This document shows, piece by piece, positions 1-9,431 of a stretch of 64,000 nt of DNA (within the stretch, counting starts at the first letter, position 1; every line of letters begins with the position of its first letter). The notes below the pieces were generated by a model. That model saw only the letters and a list, made by a program, of their open reading frames with translations, was not told the origin of the DNA and did no database searches. This DNA is from Verrucomicrobiota bacterium (lineage in GTDB: Bacteria; Verrucomicrobiota; Verrucomicrobiia; Verrucomicrobiales; Akkermansiaceae), in the NCBI GenBank assembly GCA_026397725.1, contig JAPLUI010000069.1, forward strand, positions 31,397 through 95,396, read 5' to 3'. A program made the position numbers and the translations under genes.

Positions 1-181
1 GAGGTTAGGATCGGAAGCAAGTAGTGTCAGAATGATTCAAAGGAAGAAGAAATGATACAGACAAAGAAACGTGTAAAGAATGTGTTACAATGAAAGCCTA
101 GCCCTTGACCGGTGTTTGCGCGAAGGTTTCCTGAAGGCAAGGTAGCTTCATTTAGATGAAAGGACGTTTTCCTATAACGAA

Positions 182-1642
182 ATGACAATGAAAGCATCGA
201 TCAAAGAAAGAAAATTGATGAAACTATATTGTTTTGCCGCACTGTGTGCCGCAGGTTTGACAATGGCGAGGCAATCGACTGGAGAAGAATTGCCCGTTTC
301 AGTTCAGTTGGATCCGGCGAAGGTCATCTGTCAGAAGTTTCTGGGGTTCGGTGCCGAGTGGGACTCCAATAGCTATAACGACAGTGGAGTCACTGACGCG
401 GATTTCACAATTATTAGCAAACGGGTGGAATGGATGCGGCTGCCCATCGCGCGAATCATGATGCAGAGCAAATGGTGCTACAAGGGGAACGGCCGGTACG
501 ACTGGAATGACCCTCAGATGAAAGCGCTCTATCGGCATCTGGACGTCTGTCAGAAACTCGGGACAACGGTGTTGCTTACCGACTGGGGAGTTGAACGGGA
601 CTGGCTGAAGACTCCTGATGTGGCAGGGATGGAAGCCCCGAAGTACGCCGAGATCGTTTCGACCTATATGGACTATCTCCTGAACACAAAGAAATACACA
701 TGCATCAAGTATTTCATCCTGGTGAACGAACCGAACCTGGAAACCAATGATTGGAACCGCTGGAAGAAGGGAGTGGAGAATGTTGCGGCCGCGTTTCGAG
801 CGAAAGGACTCGATGGCAAGGTCGCGCAAATGGGCTCTGATCAATCATGCGGGGATGATTGGCACCGGAATGCGGTTGACCAACTTCAGGGCACTTTGGG
901 CGCCTATGACATCCACCACTATGCCACCGAAGAACTGGTGCGTACGGGTAGACTATTCGACTACTACAAAAAGAACTGGGAGTATGCGTTGTCGCGAGAT
1001 CCCAAGGCCAAGGACAAACCGTTCGTCGTCGCCGAGGCCGGGTGCTTTGCCCCGGGATTCAGTGCCGGCAACAATCCGCTCCATCTTGATTCCCGCTATG
1101 GAGTTCTCATGAGCGACTATGCCGTCCAAGCCGCCAATGCCGGGTCCTGGGCTGTCCTGGCGTGGATGTTGGATGACGATTCCCATCGAGGATTCACCTG
1201 GGGCATGTGGAAGAACCGCAGTGAGGGTTTAGCCACGAAGCCGTGGTTCTACACATGGTCTCTGCTGTCCCGCTGTTTTCCCGCCGGGGCAACGATCATT
1301 CGGGCCGATTTGACTTCGGGCGACGTGCGGGTTTTGGCAGCCAACTGGGATGATAAGAAGTCCTCTGAAGAATGTTCCTGGAGCTTCTGTATCGTGAATC
1401 GAGCCGATTCGTCGAGGACTGTACGTTTGCAAATGACGGGCGGCCCACGCCTGAGTCTGAACCGATACGTCTTCAGCAAGACATCAGCAATAATCGATAA
1501 GGATGGATTCCCGGTGGCTTTGGAAAAGCTGACTTGCAATCTCGCCTCCGGCGTTAACTTCTTATGTGAAGCGAACAGTGTGTGTATTCTCAGTTCTATA
1601 GGCGACGAAAGGCAAAAGGTTGAGAGTGCCTCACGCCGTTAA
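182..1642 (+). CDS. Secreted clan GH-A glycoside hydrolase
   Basis: Probable secreted retaining glycoside hydrolase with a (beta/alpha)8 barrel of clan GH-A; GH5, GH30 and GH39 are closest in style but the exact family and substrate cannot be fixed by eye. A signal peptide lies in the first 30 residues (core CFAALCAAGLTMA). The acid/base is likely E183 in VNEPN at the end of strand 4, and the nucleophile likely E285 in VVAEAG, about 100 residues later as the clan requires. From about residue 385 a beta-rich tail fits the small beta-sandwich of these families. ATG codons at 182 and 218 are both usable; 218 gives a more compact signal peptide and neither has a strong ribosome site. The gene is visibly less GC-rich than most hydrolases that follow. 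It opens the plus-strand run and lies 29 bases before the next gene. The 181 bases before it show no gene. Confidence 0.75.
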   Translation: MTMKASIKERKLMKLYCFAALCAAGLTMARQSTGEELPVSVQLDPAKVICQKFLGFGAEWDSNSYNDSGVTDADFTIISKRVEWMRLPIARIMMQSKWCYKGNGRYDWNDPQMKALYRHLDVCQKLGTTVLLTDWGVERDWLKTPDVAGMEAPKYAEIVSTYMDYLLNTKKYTCIKYFILVNEPNLETNDWNRWKKGVENVAAAFRAKGLDGKVAQMGSDQSCGDDWHRNAVDQLQGTLGAYDIHHYATEELVRTGRLFDYYKKNWEYALSRDPKAKDKPFVVAEAGCFAPGFSAGNNPLHLDSRYGVLMSDYAVQAANAGSWAVLAWMLDDDSHRGFTWGMWKNRSEGLATKPWFYTWSLLSRCFPAGATIIRADLTSGDVRVLAANWDDKKSSEECSWSFCIVNRADSSRTVRLQMTGGPRLSLNRYVFSKTSAIIDKDGFPVALEKLTCNLASGVNFLCEANSVCILSSIGDERQKVESASRR

Positions 1643-1671
1643 CAGAGAGGAAACCTAATAGAGATAAATCA

Positions 1672-3453
1672 ATGAGAAACATACAAAAAGAACTGAATCA
1701 TATAACTTCCGCACTGTGTCTTCTTGCTGTAGCGTTACCATGGCTTGCGGTGTGTGCTGCTGTTCAAGTGGATGGAGACGTGAAAGACAGCTCAAGTGCT
1801 GCTGCCGTGAAGTCGGTCCGTCTGATCCTGCCGTCGCGACCCGGCCCGGTGGTGGAGAATACGGGCAAGGTTTTTACGCGGCAGGTGCAGCAGCGCTGCG
1901 AGGCCAAGGTTGTCATGTCCGGCAAGGCACCGCTGACGGTGGAGCTTGTTGTAGAGAAGGGCATCGGCGCGGAAGGCTACCGCATCGAGGACCGCACGGG
2001 CGGCGGCGTCCGCATTGCGGGCAATGACGAGCGGGGTCTTGTCGCCGGGGTCGGGAAGTTCTTGCGGACGTCGCGTTACGACAAGGGCGGCTTGACGCCC
2101 GGGACGTGGCGCGGCACATCGGCGCCGACCCGGCAGGTGCGGGGCATCTACTTCGCAACCCACTTCAATAATTATTACCAGGAAGCTCCCGTCGAGATGA
2201 TCGAACGGTATGTGGAGGACCTTGCGCTGTGGGGGTTCAACGAGCTGGTGGTGTGGTATGACATGCACCACTTCGACGGGGCCGATGATCCGAAAGCCGT
2301 GGAGTTCCGGAAACGGCTGCATGCCGTCATGGCGGCGGCGAAGCGGGTCGGCATGGACGTGTCGCTCGGGGTCATCGGCAACGAGGCTTACAACAACTCG
2401 CCGGCGGAACTGCGGGCTGCGCCTGGAGTCGGGCGTGGCGGCTACTACCCGTGCGCCGTCTGCCCGAGCAAGCCGGAGGGGATGAAGTATATCCTGAAGG
2501 TCCTCGGTGAGGAGTTTGACTGGGCGGCTGATCTCAAGCCCCGGTTTGTCTGGATCTGGCCCTACGACCAGGGCAGTTGCGGCTGCGGGGCGTGCAATCC
2601 GTGGGGTTCGAACGGCTTCATGAAGTGCGTCACAGAGGTGGGCAAGCTCGCCCGCGAAAAATTGCCGGGAACGAAGATCGTCCTCTCCACGTGGATGATC
2701 GACAACAACGAATGGGGCGGGATCAAGGAACAGCTCGCACGGACCAAGGGTCTGGCAGACGAGATTCTACTTGAGCCTTCCTGCGGTCCCGGGATTGATC
2801 CAAAAGAGCTTGGCCTGCCGATCATCGGCTTTCCCGAGATCAGCATGCACAATACATTCCCGTGGGGCGGGTTCGGCGCCACGCCGCTGACCGCCCATTC
2901 GCAGGGCCAATGGAATGCGGCCAAGGGCATTTCAAGCGGCGGGTTCCCATATTCCGAGGGGATTTACGAGGACCTAACAAAAGTGGTCTACAGTCAGTTC
3001 TATTGGAATGATCAACCTGCCGCAGAGACGGTGAAGGAATATATCGCCTTTGAGTTTTCGCCGGATGTCGTTGGGGATGTCGCGGGTGTCGTCAAGACAC
3101 TCGAACAGAACCATCATTGTCGTTGGTGGCCGGGCGAGTTGGAAGGCGTGAAGCTTGAAATGGACTGGTTCCCGTCTAAAGGCGCGAAGCCGCAGGCCGA
3201 TCCCGGAGCGGAAGAGGCATATGCCGCGATGCAGCGGATTGACGGATTGCTGACGCCCCAGGCGAAGAGCGCCTGGCGCTGGCGGCAGCTCTATCTGCGG
3301 GCGTTGCTAGACGCCGAGTTGAAGACCAACGGTGGCAAGCCGAATGACCGGTGCAACGAGGCCTTTGCCGAACTGATCAAAATCTATCACGCGGAGAACG
3401 CCAATCCGGTCGTCCGGCCTCCGCTGCCGAAGGACAATCAGAGAAAGAGGTGA
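1672..3453 (+). CDS. Secreted GH20/GH67-like glycoside hydrolase
   Basis: A 593-residue exported protein. Signal peptide at residues 1-30 (LCLLAVALPWLAVCAA). Residues about 45-150 resemble the alpha/beta domain 2 that precedes the barrel in GH20 hexosaminidases and GH67 alpha-glucuronidases (GGGVRIAGNDERGLVAGV). A barrel starts at RGIYFATHFNNYY (about residue 163), with a Cys-rich loop CGCGAC and a C-terminal SEGIYEDL motif common in PVC-group proteins of this kind. The usual GH20 Asp-Glu pair is not obvious, so activity and substrate are unknown. The start at 1672 is preceded by AGAGAT-type purines and gives a normal export signal. It is probably co-transcribed with the genes on both sides (29 and 31 base gaps). 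Confidence 0.65.
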   Translation: MRNIQKELNHITSALCLLAVALPWLAVCAAVQVDGDVKDSSSAAAVKSVRLILPSRPGPVVENTGKVFTRQVQQRCEAKVVMSGKAPLTVELVVEKGIGAEGYRIEDRTGGGVRIAGNDERGLVAGVGKFLRTSRYDKGGLTPGTWRGTSAPTRQVRGIYFATHFNNYYQEAPVEMIERYVEDLALWGFNELVVWYDMHHFDGADDPKAVEFRKRLHAVMAAAKRVGMDVSLGVIGNEAYNNSPAELRAAPGVGRGGYYPCAVCPSKPEGMKYILKVLGEEFDWAADLKPRFVWIWPYDQGSCGCGACNPWGSNGFMKCVTEVGKLAREKLPGTKIVLSTWMIDNNEWGGIKEQLARTKGLADEILLEPSCGPGIDPKELGLPIIGFPEISMHNTFPWGGFGATPLTAHSQGQWNAAKGISSGGFPYSEGIYEDLTKVVYSQFYWNDQPAAETVKEYIAFEFSPDVVGDVAGVVKTLEQNHHCRWWPGELEGVKLEMDWFPSKGAKPQADPGAEEAYAAMQRIDGLLTPQAKSAWRWRQLYLRALLDAELKTNGGKPNDRCNEAFAELIKIYHAENANPVVRPPLPKDNQRKR

Positions 3454-3484
3454 AACAAATCACAAAAAGAAAGGAAGAGAACAA

Positions 3485-3892
3485 ATGAAGAAGCTAACAA
3501 CATTCACCCTCACTGCTTTGCTGCTGGCGCCGCTCGCTGCGCTCCACGCCCGTGCGGCTGAACGAACGACTGTCGGGGCCATCCGCTGGGATGCGTGGTT
3601 TGCTGACACGGTGAATCCGTACGAAAAGAATCTGGCGGACAAACAATGGCACGGGCGCTTGCCGTTCTTTGCCAAGATCATCTCGGAAACGAAGGTTGAG
3701 GTGCGCGGAGACACTCAGGCGGCGGTGGATCAGGAGATTGAGGCTAAGACCATGTTGATCTACGCGTGGAACGAGGTGGATGAAGGCGGCTGGCTCGTCC
3801 CGGATAAGGGACGGGGTACCGCCAAGCTGGATGAGATCCGCAAGGTGGTGGATGAGCGGAAGAAAGTAAAATCACCGGCAGCAACTCCATGA
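3485..3892 (+). CDS. Internally deleted GH99/WbsX-like hydrolase remnant
   Basis: This 135-residue frame begins like a complete secreted barrel enzyme: signal peptide with ALLLAPLAALHA, then TVGAIRWDAWF, PYEKNLADKQWHGRLPFF and SETKVEVRGD. After VDQEI it jumps straight to a sequence that in GH99/WbsX-like proteins closes the barrel, YAWNEVDEGGWLVPD, followed by the normal end. About 300 residues of a usual 430 or so are missing, and the joint is in frame. The product cannot have a complete active site. Its stop overlaps the next start as ATGA at 3889-3892, so the remnant still couples translation to its neighbour. The family call rests on remembered motifs. The end-to-end logic (N-terminus plus C-terminus) is what the sequence shows. 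Confidence 0.6.
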   Translation: MKKLTTFTLTALLLAPLAALHARAAERTTVGAIRWDAWFADTVNPYEKNLADKQWHGRLPFFAKIISETKVEVRGDTQAAVDQEIEAKTMLIYAWNEVDEGGWLVPDKGRGTAKLDEIRKVVDERKKVKSPAATP

Positions 3893-4626
3893 AGAAAACA
3901 ATGAGCGCATTCATAGTCTTGACCATGACCTCGGTCGTGGTACGGGGTGCGGAAACCTGGCGGCCCGCCGAATTTGCATTCACGGCCTTGGGAACCTACG
4001 AGAAACCCTGCGTGGAGGTGGCACTCTCCGCGGTCTTCAAAGGGCCGGCCGGCGCGTCGTTGCGTGTTAACGGCTTCTGGGACGGCGGCACGTCATGGAA
4101 GGTCCGCTTCACGCCCAGCGCGCCCGGCGAGTGGACGTATGAGACAGCCTGCAATGTCGCCGACACCGGATTGGCCGGAAAGAAAGGCGCATTCACGGCG
4201 CAACCGGCCACGGGAGAGAACCCGCTTAGCCGGCACGGCGGCATCCTGCGCATCAGCGCGGACCATCGCTACCTGAGCTATCTTCGCAAGTGCTACGAAT
4301 CCGTCGAGTGGTGGAAACTGTCACCGCGTCCGGACGCGGTGGAATTCCCGGGCAAGCTCAGCGACGCCACACGTCCGCTGGCCAAGTCCGACGGCGATGC
4401 GGTCCACCTCGTCTGGTTCCCGAAAGGCAGCGGTTCCAAGGTGTCGGCTGTGTTCAACCTGGCTGACCCAACCGGCACCGGGAGTTACATGGCAATGTGG
4501 TTCAATCCGCGCAGCGGTAACGGGATAAAACTCGCTGCCAAGCTCGCCGTCACCATTGGCAAGTGCCCGTTGCCGGAGCGACCTGACGACGAGGACTGGG
4601 TCTTGATTATGAGGCGAGGTGACTAA
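3889..4626 (+). CDS. Internally deleted DUF5060/apiosidase-like (GH140-type) remnant
   Basis: A 245-residue exported frame. After a signal peptide, residues 20-115 match the DUF5060 N-terminal beta domain (FKGPAGASLRVNGFWDGG, then VRFTPSAPGEWTYET). GGILRISADHRYLSY should lead into a DUF4038/GH140-like barrel, but the frame goes directly to RKCYESVEWWKLSPRPDAVE, which normally follows that barrel, and ends in a C-terminal beta domain (GTGSYMAMWFNPRSG). Around 270 barrel residues are absent, in frame. The start overlaps the previous stop by ATGA. Together with its neighbour this makes two adjacent hydrolase genes reduced in the same way. The remaining protein may fold as two beta domains but should not be catalytic. 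Confidence 0.6.
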   Translation: MKKTMSAFIVLTMTSVVVRGAETWRPAEFAFTALGTYEKPCVEVALSAVFKGPAGASLRVNGFWDGGTSWKVRFTPSAPGEWTYETACNVADTGLAGKKGAFTAQPATGENPLSRHGGILRISADHRYLSYLRKCYESVEWWKLSPRPDAVEFPGKLSDATRPLAKSDGDAVHLVWFPKGSGSKVSAVFNLADPTGTGSYMAMWFNPRSGNGIKLAAKLAVTIGKCPLPERPDDEDWVLIMRRGD

Positions 4627-4690
4627 CCTGCCGGATCCAATCCACACTCCCGGAAACTGTCAAATGAAACACCAAATAGATAAGACACTC

Positions 4691-7600
4691 ATGAGCAAAC
4701 TAACAGCCATCACCTTCTTCGCCCTGCTGCTGGCGCCGCTGGCCGCGCCAGGGATGGCTGCGGAATGCGAGAATATGGCCCCGCTACGGCTATCCAACTC
4801 TTTGCCGCCGGAGGTTGCATGCTGGTTCTGGGGTGAGGCGGACTTCAAACCCGGCGGTTATAAAGAGAAACTCGATTTTTTTGGCCAACACACATCGTTC
4901 ACGCTGTTGACAGCTTCGTTCCGCGCCGGGCGGCGTGAGCCGCTGACCGACCCCGCAGTCTTCGAGCAGGTCAAGCAGGCCGTCGTGTATGCCAGGAGCA
5001 AGGGCATTGGAATCGCGCCAGAGTTCAGCATGTGGAGCGATTTGACCGGGTTTCTCCGGGCCTATCCCGATGAACTCTGTTATGTGGTGTCGCTGCAGCC
5101 GATTCAGATGGCCGAAGGCGGGCGGAACGAAGTGGTGATCGCCTCGCAGGCGTTTTCCGGCTGCCCGTCGCTGAATTACGAACCTGGCGGCAGGCCGGAC
5201 GTCAAGCTACCTCCCGCCCGATTGCTGAGAGCCTACAGCTATGAACTGGCGGGTGGGGTCATCAAGGCCGGATCGCTGGCGGATGTTTCGCCCCTCTGCC
5301 GTCAGTCCGTTGCGCCGGATGGCTCTCTAACAGTCCGCGTGGAGTGGGTCCCCTCGTTGTTAGGGAAGACCGTGGTCGTGTTGGGCGCTTCGCCCGGATG
5401 CCTGGCCGAAATCTTTGCGCCTCACTACAACGAATTCCAGGAGAAGATTCTCGCACGCTATGCCGGGGTCGGATTGGCGGGCGCGTGCAAGGATGAAGGC
5501 GGCGATCCTGCCGTGGGGCTGGAGAAACTTCCCTGGTCCAATTACCGGCAGGAGGCATATCGGAAAGCCACGGGCGGCAGGGATTTGCTGGCTGATTTCC
5601 TGCTGATGCGAACGGGTGAGCAGGGGCGCGAGGCGGAGCGCCAATTGGCCATCAATCACCATCTGGAACTGGTGCGCCGTCAGAATGCTGATGTCGAAGC
5701 CGCCTTCTATCATCTCGTCAAGAAATGCCTGGGGCCCAAGGCCTTCGTCGGCACGCATCCCACCTGGATATCGGATCCGAACAATCAAGGCGAGTATCAA
5801 CGGAGCGGGCTGGACTGGTGGGCGGTCAAACGCGACATAGCACAAACGGACGAGGAAATTCCGTTCTGCGTGGGCACGGCGCTGAGCAAAAAATGGGGCA
5901 GCCCGTTTTGGTTGAATATGTATTATAGTGAGAACGTGGAGGCCTACCGCCAGCGACTCTGGAAATACGCGGCCAGCGGCGGGCGGATGAATTTCCACCC
6001 CATCTGGCCAGCGCCGAATATGCCGACAGGAGACTACTCTCTGCACAAGTCGGCGTTGATGCGCGGCCAGCAGCGGATTCGGTTGCTGAACCTGATATCG
6101 AAAAGCCCGCTGGACTGTCCGGTCGCCGTGGTGTTCGGCCACGCCGCCACCATGAATTACGCCGGACCGCACTTTCAGGACAGCGGCTCCCGCTTGGCAG
6201 ACGCGTTTTGGGCGGCAGGCTTCCCGGCGGACCTGATACCTAGCAGCGAGGTAGAGGACGGGTCGTTGAAGGTCGATTCCGATGGATATGTTAGATATGG
6301 GGAACAACGCTACGCCGCTGTGATTCTATATCATCCCGAGTTCGAAAAGATGGCCGATGCGGACTTCTGGCAACGGGCGGCAAGAGGCAAATCGGCGCTG
6401 TACCGAATGGGGAACTGGGCTCGCGATTTTGACGCCATGCCGGTCGAGGGTGACAAACTGCTGCCGGCCGGCATGACCCTGGCTGCGGATGCCGGGAGCT
6501 GTGTGGCTGAGGTTGTCAGGGATCTGAAAGGGCGCGGGATCGAAATGCAGCAGGCGGGAAAACTGGACGGCCATTGCCGCTTGCTAGACGGCACGCGCAT
6601 CTTCATCTCGGCGGACAAAACGATGGAGGGCGACCCCCTGCGAAAGACGACCGTGATAGGTAACACCAAGATCGCTTTCGACGCGGAGGGACTGGTTGCG
6701 GTGCGTCTTGACAGCAACGGGTTGCCAGTGGCACTGGCTGCCGGCGGCGTGAGAAGTTTCACCGTTGCCGAGATGAAGATCACGTCTGGAACACCTTATG
6801 ATTTCGCCCTCTGGAAGGACGACTCCGGGCACTGGCACGGCGTCTTGCAGGGATGGAACGGCCCGGTCCCGGATGACCTCAAACGCATCACGGCGGATTG
6901 GCAGCGACTGGCAGTCAGCGGACCCGGTCAGTCTGCGGGTTCCCCCAGGATCGACTCGGCGGCACTCCGGTTGCCAGCCAACATCCCCCCCGTCCTCGGT
7001 GCGTGGTTTCCGCAGGAGTCGGAGATGCGGCCGGACGGGTACCAGAACTATCTCGATGCGATGGCCGAGCACTCGCATTACAACCTGCTGACGACCACGA
7101 TGCGCAACGGCGGGCGTCAGATGATTGACCCTGCCGTACATGACTGGTTCAAGCAGGCGGCGATATATGCGCGGCAGAAGGGCATCGGCCTTGTCCTGGA
7201 ACTTGATGTCCGTCATTCGATTCCCGCCTTCAAGAATCGATACCCGGATGAATTGCAGGAGCGGCTCTGGCTTCAAGAGTTCACGCTTCCCGAGAGCGGA
7301 GTTATGCTAACAGACGTTTCCTATCCGTGCGGGCATGGTGACGCGATATGCGGCGCAGGCGCGATCGCCATCCGCCTGGAGCGAGCCTATAGTTATACGA
7401 AGACCGCTACAGGCATCGACCCGGATACGGTCACCGATATCACTGCCTCCTGTAAGACGCCAAAGACCGAGCCCCGCAGTTTTTCTGCCGCCCTATCGTG
7501 CGGCCCGGGCATCAAGGAGCGCAAGGTGTGCATCATCGCCCGGGTCACTTGCGAATATCCGGCGGTGTTCGGCCCGCATCTGATCCCCTTTGAGGAGGAA

Positions 7601-9154
7601 ACAATCCGGCAGTATGCCGACCTGCCGCTGGCCGGACTGATGAAGGACGAATGGGGCTTTCCGGCGTGCCACGACGGCAATCCCGGGAAGAACGGATTCT
7701 GGTTCTCCCGCTGGCAAGCCGACGCTTATGCCAAAGCCACCGGCGGCCGGGACATGGTCCGCGACTCGCTGCTGATGTGCTATGGGGAACGGGGCCGGGA
7801 GGGCCAGCGCCAGGCGGCCGTCAATCACGTCATGGAGCTTCACCGACTCCGCAACACCGAGATCGAGCAAGCCTTCTACCGAGCAACCAAGGCCACCTTC
7901 GGCCCCGGCGCCTTTGTCGGCACGCACGACACGGTCATCCCTTATCCCGATCCCCGCGAGTTTGAGCGGAACGGGCTGAACTGGTGGACCGCAACTCGCA
8001 GCTACGCCCAATCCGACGAGACCACGCCCTTTTGTTGCCGCACATCGATGGCGAAAAAGTTCGGTGCCCCGTGGTACAACCAGTGGTACGCCCCCACGCC
8101 GGAATCCTACGAGAAGCTGATCTGGAGTTATGCATTGGCCGGCGGGCGGATGAATTTCCATGTCCTCTGGGGTGGCGAGGGACCCGCGGCGGAACTGGGC
8201 AAAAAACTTCTGCGCAGCCCTGTGATTCGCGCCGACTGCCGGATCCGGCTGCTCAATTTCATTTCCGCGGCACCGGTCGAGTGTCCCGTGGCCGTGATCT
8301 TCGGCCACGCCGGTGCGATGAATTGGGCGGGGCCTGCATATGACGATGTGGGCATGGAACTGACCGACGCATTCTGGCGCGCCGGGTATTACGCGGACCT
8401 GATTCCATCTAGCGAGTTGCGCGACCAAGCGTTGCGGGTTGACGCCGAGGGGGACATCTGGTTCGGGCAACAGCGCTATGCGGCCGTCGTTCTGTATCAT
8501 CCCGAGTTCGAGAACGCCACCACCGCCGACTTCTTCCAGAAAGCCGCCAAAGGCAAAACCATTATCTATCGGATCGGCGATTGGACCAAGAACTTCGACG
8601 CCAAAGCATTCGACGGAAATGCGGCCCTGCCCGCTCGGATGAAAGTTGCTAGAGATATCAACGCTTGTGCCGAAGCCGTCCTCGCCGAACTGCGCCATAC
8701 GGGAATCGAACCGCAGACCTGCGCAACCGTGACGCTTCCCAGGTGGGGCAGCCTGGGCCGGACGTCAGCCGCGCTGCCTTCGTCCGGCCTGTGCCGCTTG
8801 ACGGATGGCACGGTCATTCTCGCGTCCGGTCAGAATGACGTGAGGGGCGATCCGATTCAGAAGACACTCAGCGTGGACGGCCACGATGTCGCCATCGACG
8901 CCGTCGGCGTGGCGGCCGTGCGACTCGACAAGGGCGGCAAACTCGAAGCCCTGGCTGCCGGCGCATTGAAGTGGTTTCGTGGCGGCGGGTTCGCCATCGA
9001 CCTGCCCGAGCGAGTTGACGTGGCCCTTTGGCGCGATGCGGAAGGTAAGTGGCACGGCGTGATGCAGGATTTCAACGGTCCCGTTCCCGCTGAACTTTTA
9101 GCCTTTACACAGGATTGGCTGCGGCTGAGAGTGCCACAGCCGCTTGAACCATGA
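4691..9154 (+). CDS. Large secreted protein made of two fused homologous halves, function unknown
   Basis: An exported protein of about 1487 residues built from two homologous halves about 727 codons apart. Half 1 begins near nucleotide 4786 (LPPEVACWFWGEADF), half 2 near 6967 (IPPVLGAWFPQESEM). Matching landmarks include KQAVVYARSKGIG/KQAAIYARQKGIG, the repeated GGRMNFH, VVFGHAATMNYAGP/VIFGHAGAMNWAGP, ADLIPSSE in both, and HGVLQGWNGPVP/HGVMQDFNGPVP at each end. The pattern of strands and helices, with DEWGFPA-type turns, suggests a barrel followed by a flavodoxin-like domain as in some GH42-like proteins, but no family can be named. A start at 4691 gives a signal peptide matching the leader at 3485; ATG 4664 and GTG 4619 are alternatives. 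Short copies of its 3' end recur at 9347-9430 and 14472-14540. The fusion probably arose from an in-frame joining of tandem genes. Confidence 0.65.
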   Translation: MSKLTAITFFALLLAPLAAPGMAAECENMAPLRLSNSLPPEVACWFWGEADFKPGGYKEKLDFFGQHTSFTLLTASFRAGRREPLTDPAVFEQVKQAVVYARSKGIGIAPEFSMWSDLTGFLRAYPDELCYVVSLQPIQMAEGGRNEVVIASQAFSGCPSLNYEPGGRPDVKLPPARLLRAYSYELAGGVIKAGSLADVSPLCRQSVAPDGSLTVRVEWVPSLLGKTVVVLGASPGCLAEIFAPHYNEFQEKILARYAGVGLAGACKDEGGDPAVGLEKLPWSNYRQEAYRKATGGRDLLADFLLMRTGEQGREAERQLAINHHLELVRRQNADVEAAFYHLVKKCLGPKAFVGTHPTWISDPNNQGEYQRSGLDWWAVKRDIAQTDEEIPFCVGTALSKKWGSPFWLNMYYSENVEAYRQRLWKYAASGGRMNFHPIWPAPNMPTGDYSLHKSALMRGQQRIRLLNLISKSPLDCPVAVVFGHAATMNYAGPHFQDSGSRLADAFWAAGFPADLIPSSEVEDGSLKVDSDGYVRYGEQRYAAVILYHPEFEKMADADFWQRAARGKSALYRMGNWARDFDAMPVEGDKLLPAGMTLAADAGSCVAEVVRDLKGRGIEMQQAGKLDGHCRLLDGTRIFISADKTMEGDPLRKTTVIGNTKIAFDAEGLVAVRLDSNGLPVALAAGGVRSFTVAEMKITSGTPYDFALWKDDSGHWHGVLQGWNGPVPDDLKRITADWQRLAVSGPGQSAGSPRIDSAALRLPANIPPVLGAWFPQESEMRPDGYQNYLDAMAEHSHYNLLTTTMRNGGRQMIDPAVHDWFKQAAIYARQKGIGLVLELDVRHSIPAFKNRYPDELQERLWLQEFTLPESGVMLTDVSYPCGHGDAICGAGAIAIRLERAYSYTKTATGIDPDTVTDITASCKTPKTEPRSFSAALSCGPGIKERKVCIIARVTCEYPAVFGPHLIPFEEETIRQYADLPLAGLMKDEWGFPACHDGNPGKNGFWFSRWQADAYAKATGGRDMVRDSLLMCYGERGREGQRQAAVNHVMELHRLRNTEIEQAFYRATKATFGPGAFVGTHDTVIPYPDPREFERNGLNWWTATRSYAQSDETTPFCCRTSMAKKFGAPWYNQWYAPTPESYEKLIWSYALAGGRMNFHVLWGGEGPAAELGKKLLRSPVIRADCRIRLLNFISAAPVECPVAVIFGHAGAMNWAGPAYDDVGMELTDAFWRAGYYADLIPSSELRDQALRVDAEGDIWFGQQRYAAVVLYHPEFENATTADFFQKAAKGKTIIYRIGDWTKNFDAKAFDGNAALPARMKVARDINACAEAVLAELRHTGIEPQTCATVTLPRWGSLGRTSAALPSSGLCRLTDGTVILASGQNDVRGDPIQKTLSVDGHDVAIDAVGVAAVRLDKGGKLEALAAGALKWFRGGGFAIDLPERVDVALWRDAEGKWHGVMQDFNGPVPAELLAFTQDWLRLRVPQPLEP

Positions 9155-9164
9155 AGGGCAATAG

Positions 9165-9317
9165 ATGAAGAGAGTATTCATAACAACGCTTAGTCAGGAA
9201 TATCCGGCAAGCGACCGGATGATCATGTCCACTCCGGGGCAGACGGTTCGCTGGGAGGTTCCGCCGACAACCGTAATTGTCATTCGAATCCAGCCGAAGG
9301 AAGGGAATTGGAGATGA
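9165..9317 (+). CDS. 50-codon gene remnant: start plus C-terminal tail
   Basis: A short open frame, ATG 9165 to TGA 9315. The first residues (MKRVFITTL) look like the start of an exported protein; the rest (TPGQTVRWEVPP, TTVIVIRIQP) looks like the last strand of a glycoside-hydrolase C-terminal beta-sandwich, where phrases of the type VPPTTV.VIR are common. The middle of the original gene appears to be gone. Its stop overlaps the next short frame by ATGA at 9314-9317. A functional product is unlikely. Confidence 0.4.
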   Translation: MKRVFITTLSQEYPASDRMIMSTPGQTVRWEVPPTTVIVIRIQPKEGNWR

Positions 9318-9430
9318 GAGTTATGGGGCACGGCGTGCTGCAAGATTTCAGCGGCCCCGTTCCCGCTGCGCTTCTCTTCTTGACCCAGGATTGGCTGCGG
9401 CTGAGCGTGCCCCGGCCGCTTGAACCATAA
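9314..9430 (+). CDS. 38-codon duplicate of the C-terminal end of the two-half protein
   Basis: The frame reads HGVLQDFSGPVPA, then LTQDWLRLSVPRPLEP and a stop, a clear copy of the end of the upstream 1.5-thousand-residue protein (HGVMQDFNGPVPA, LRLRVPQPLEP). DNA identity over about 85 bases (9071-9154 against 9347-9430) is high. A third copy is at 14472-14540. The start codon overlaps the previous stop (ATGA). Most likely it is all that is left of a former paralogue, with the body deleted. Confidence 0.55.
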   Translation: MRVMGHGVLQDFSGPVPAALLFLTQDWLRLSVPRPLEP

Positions 9431-9431
9431 T

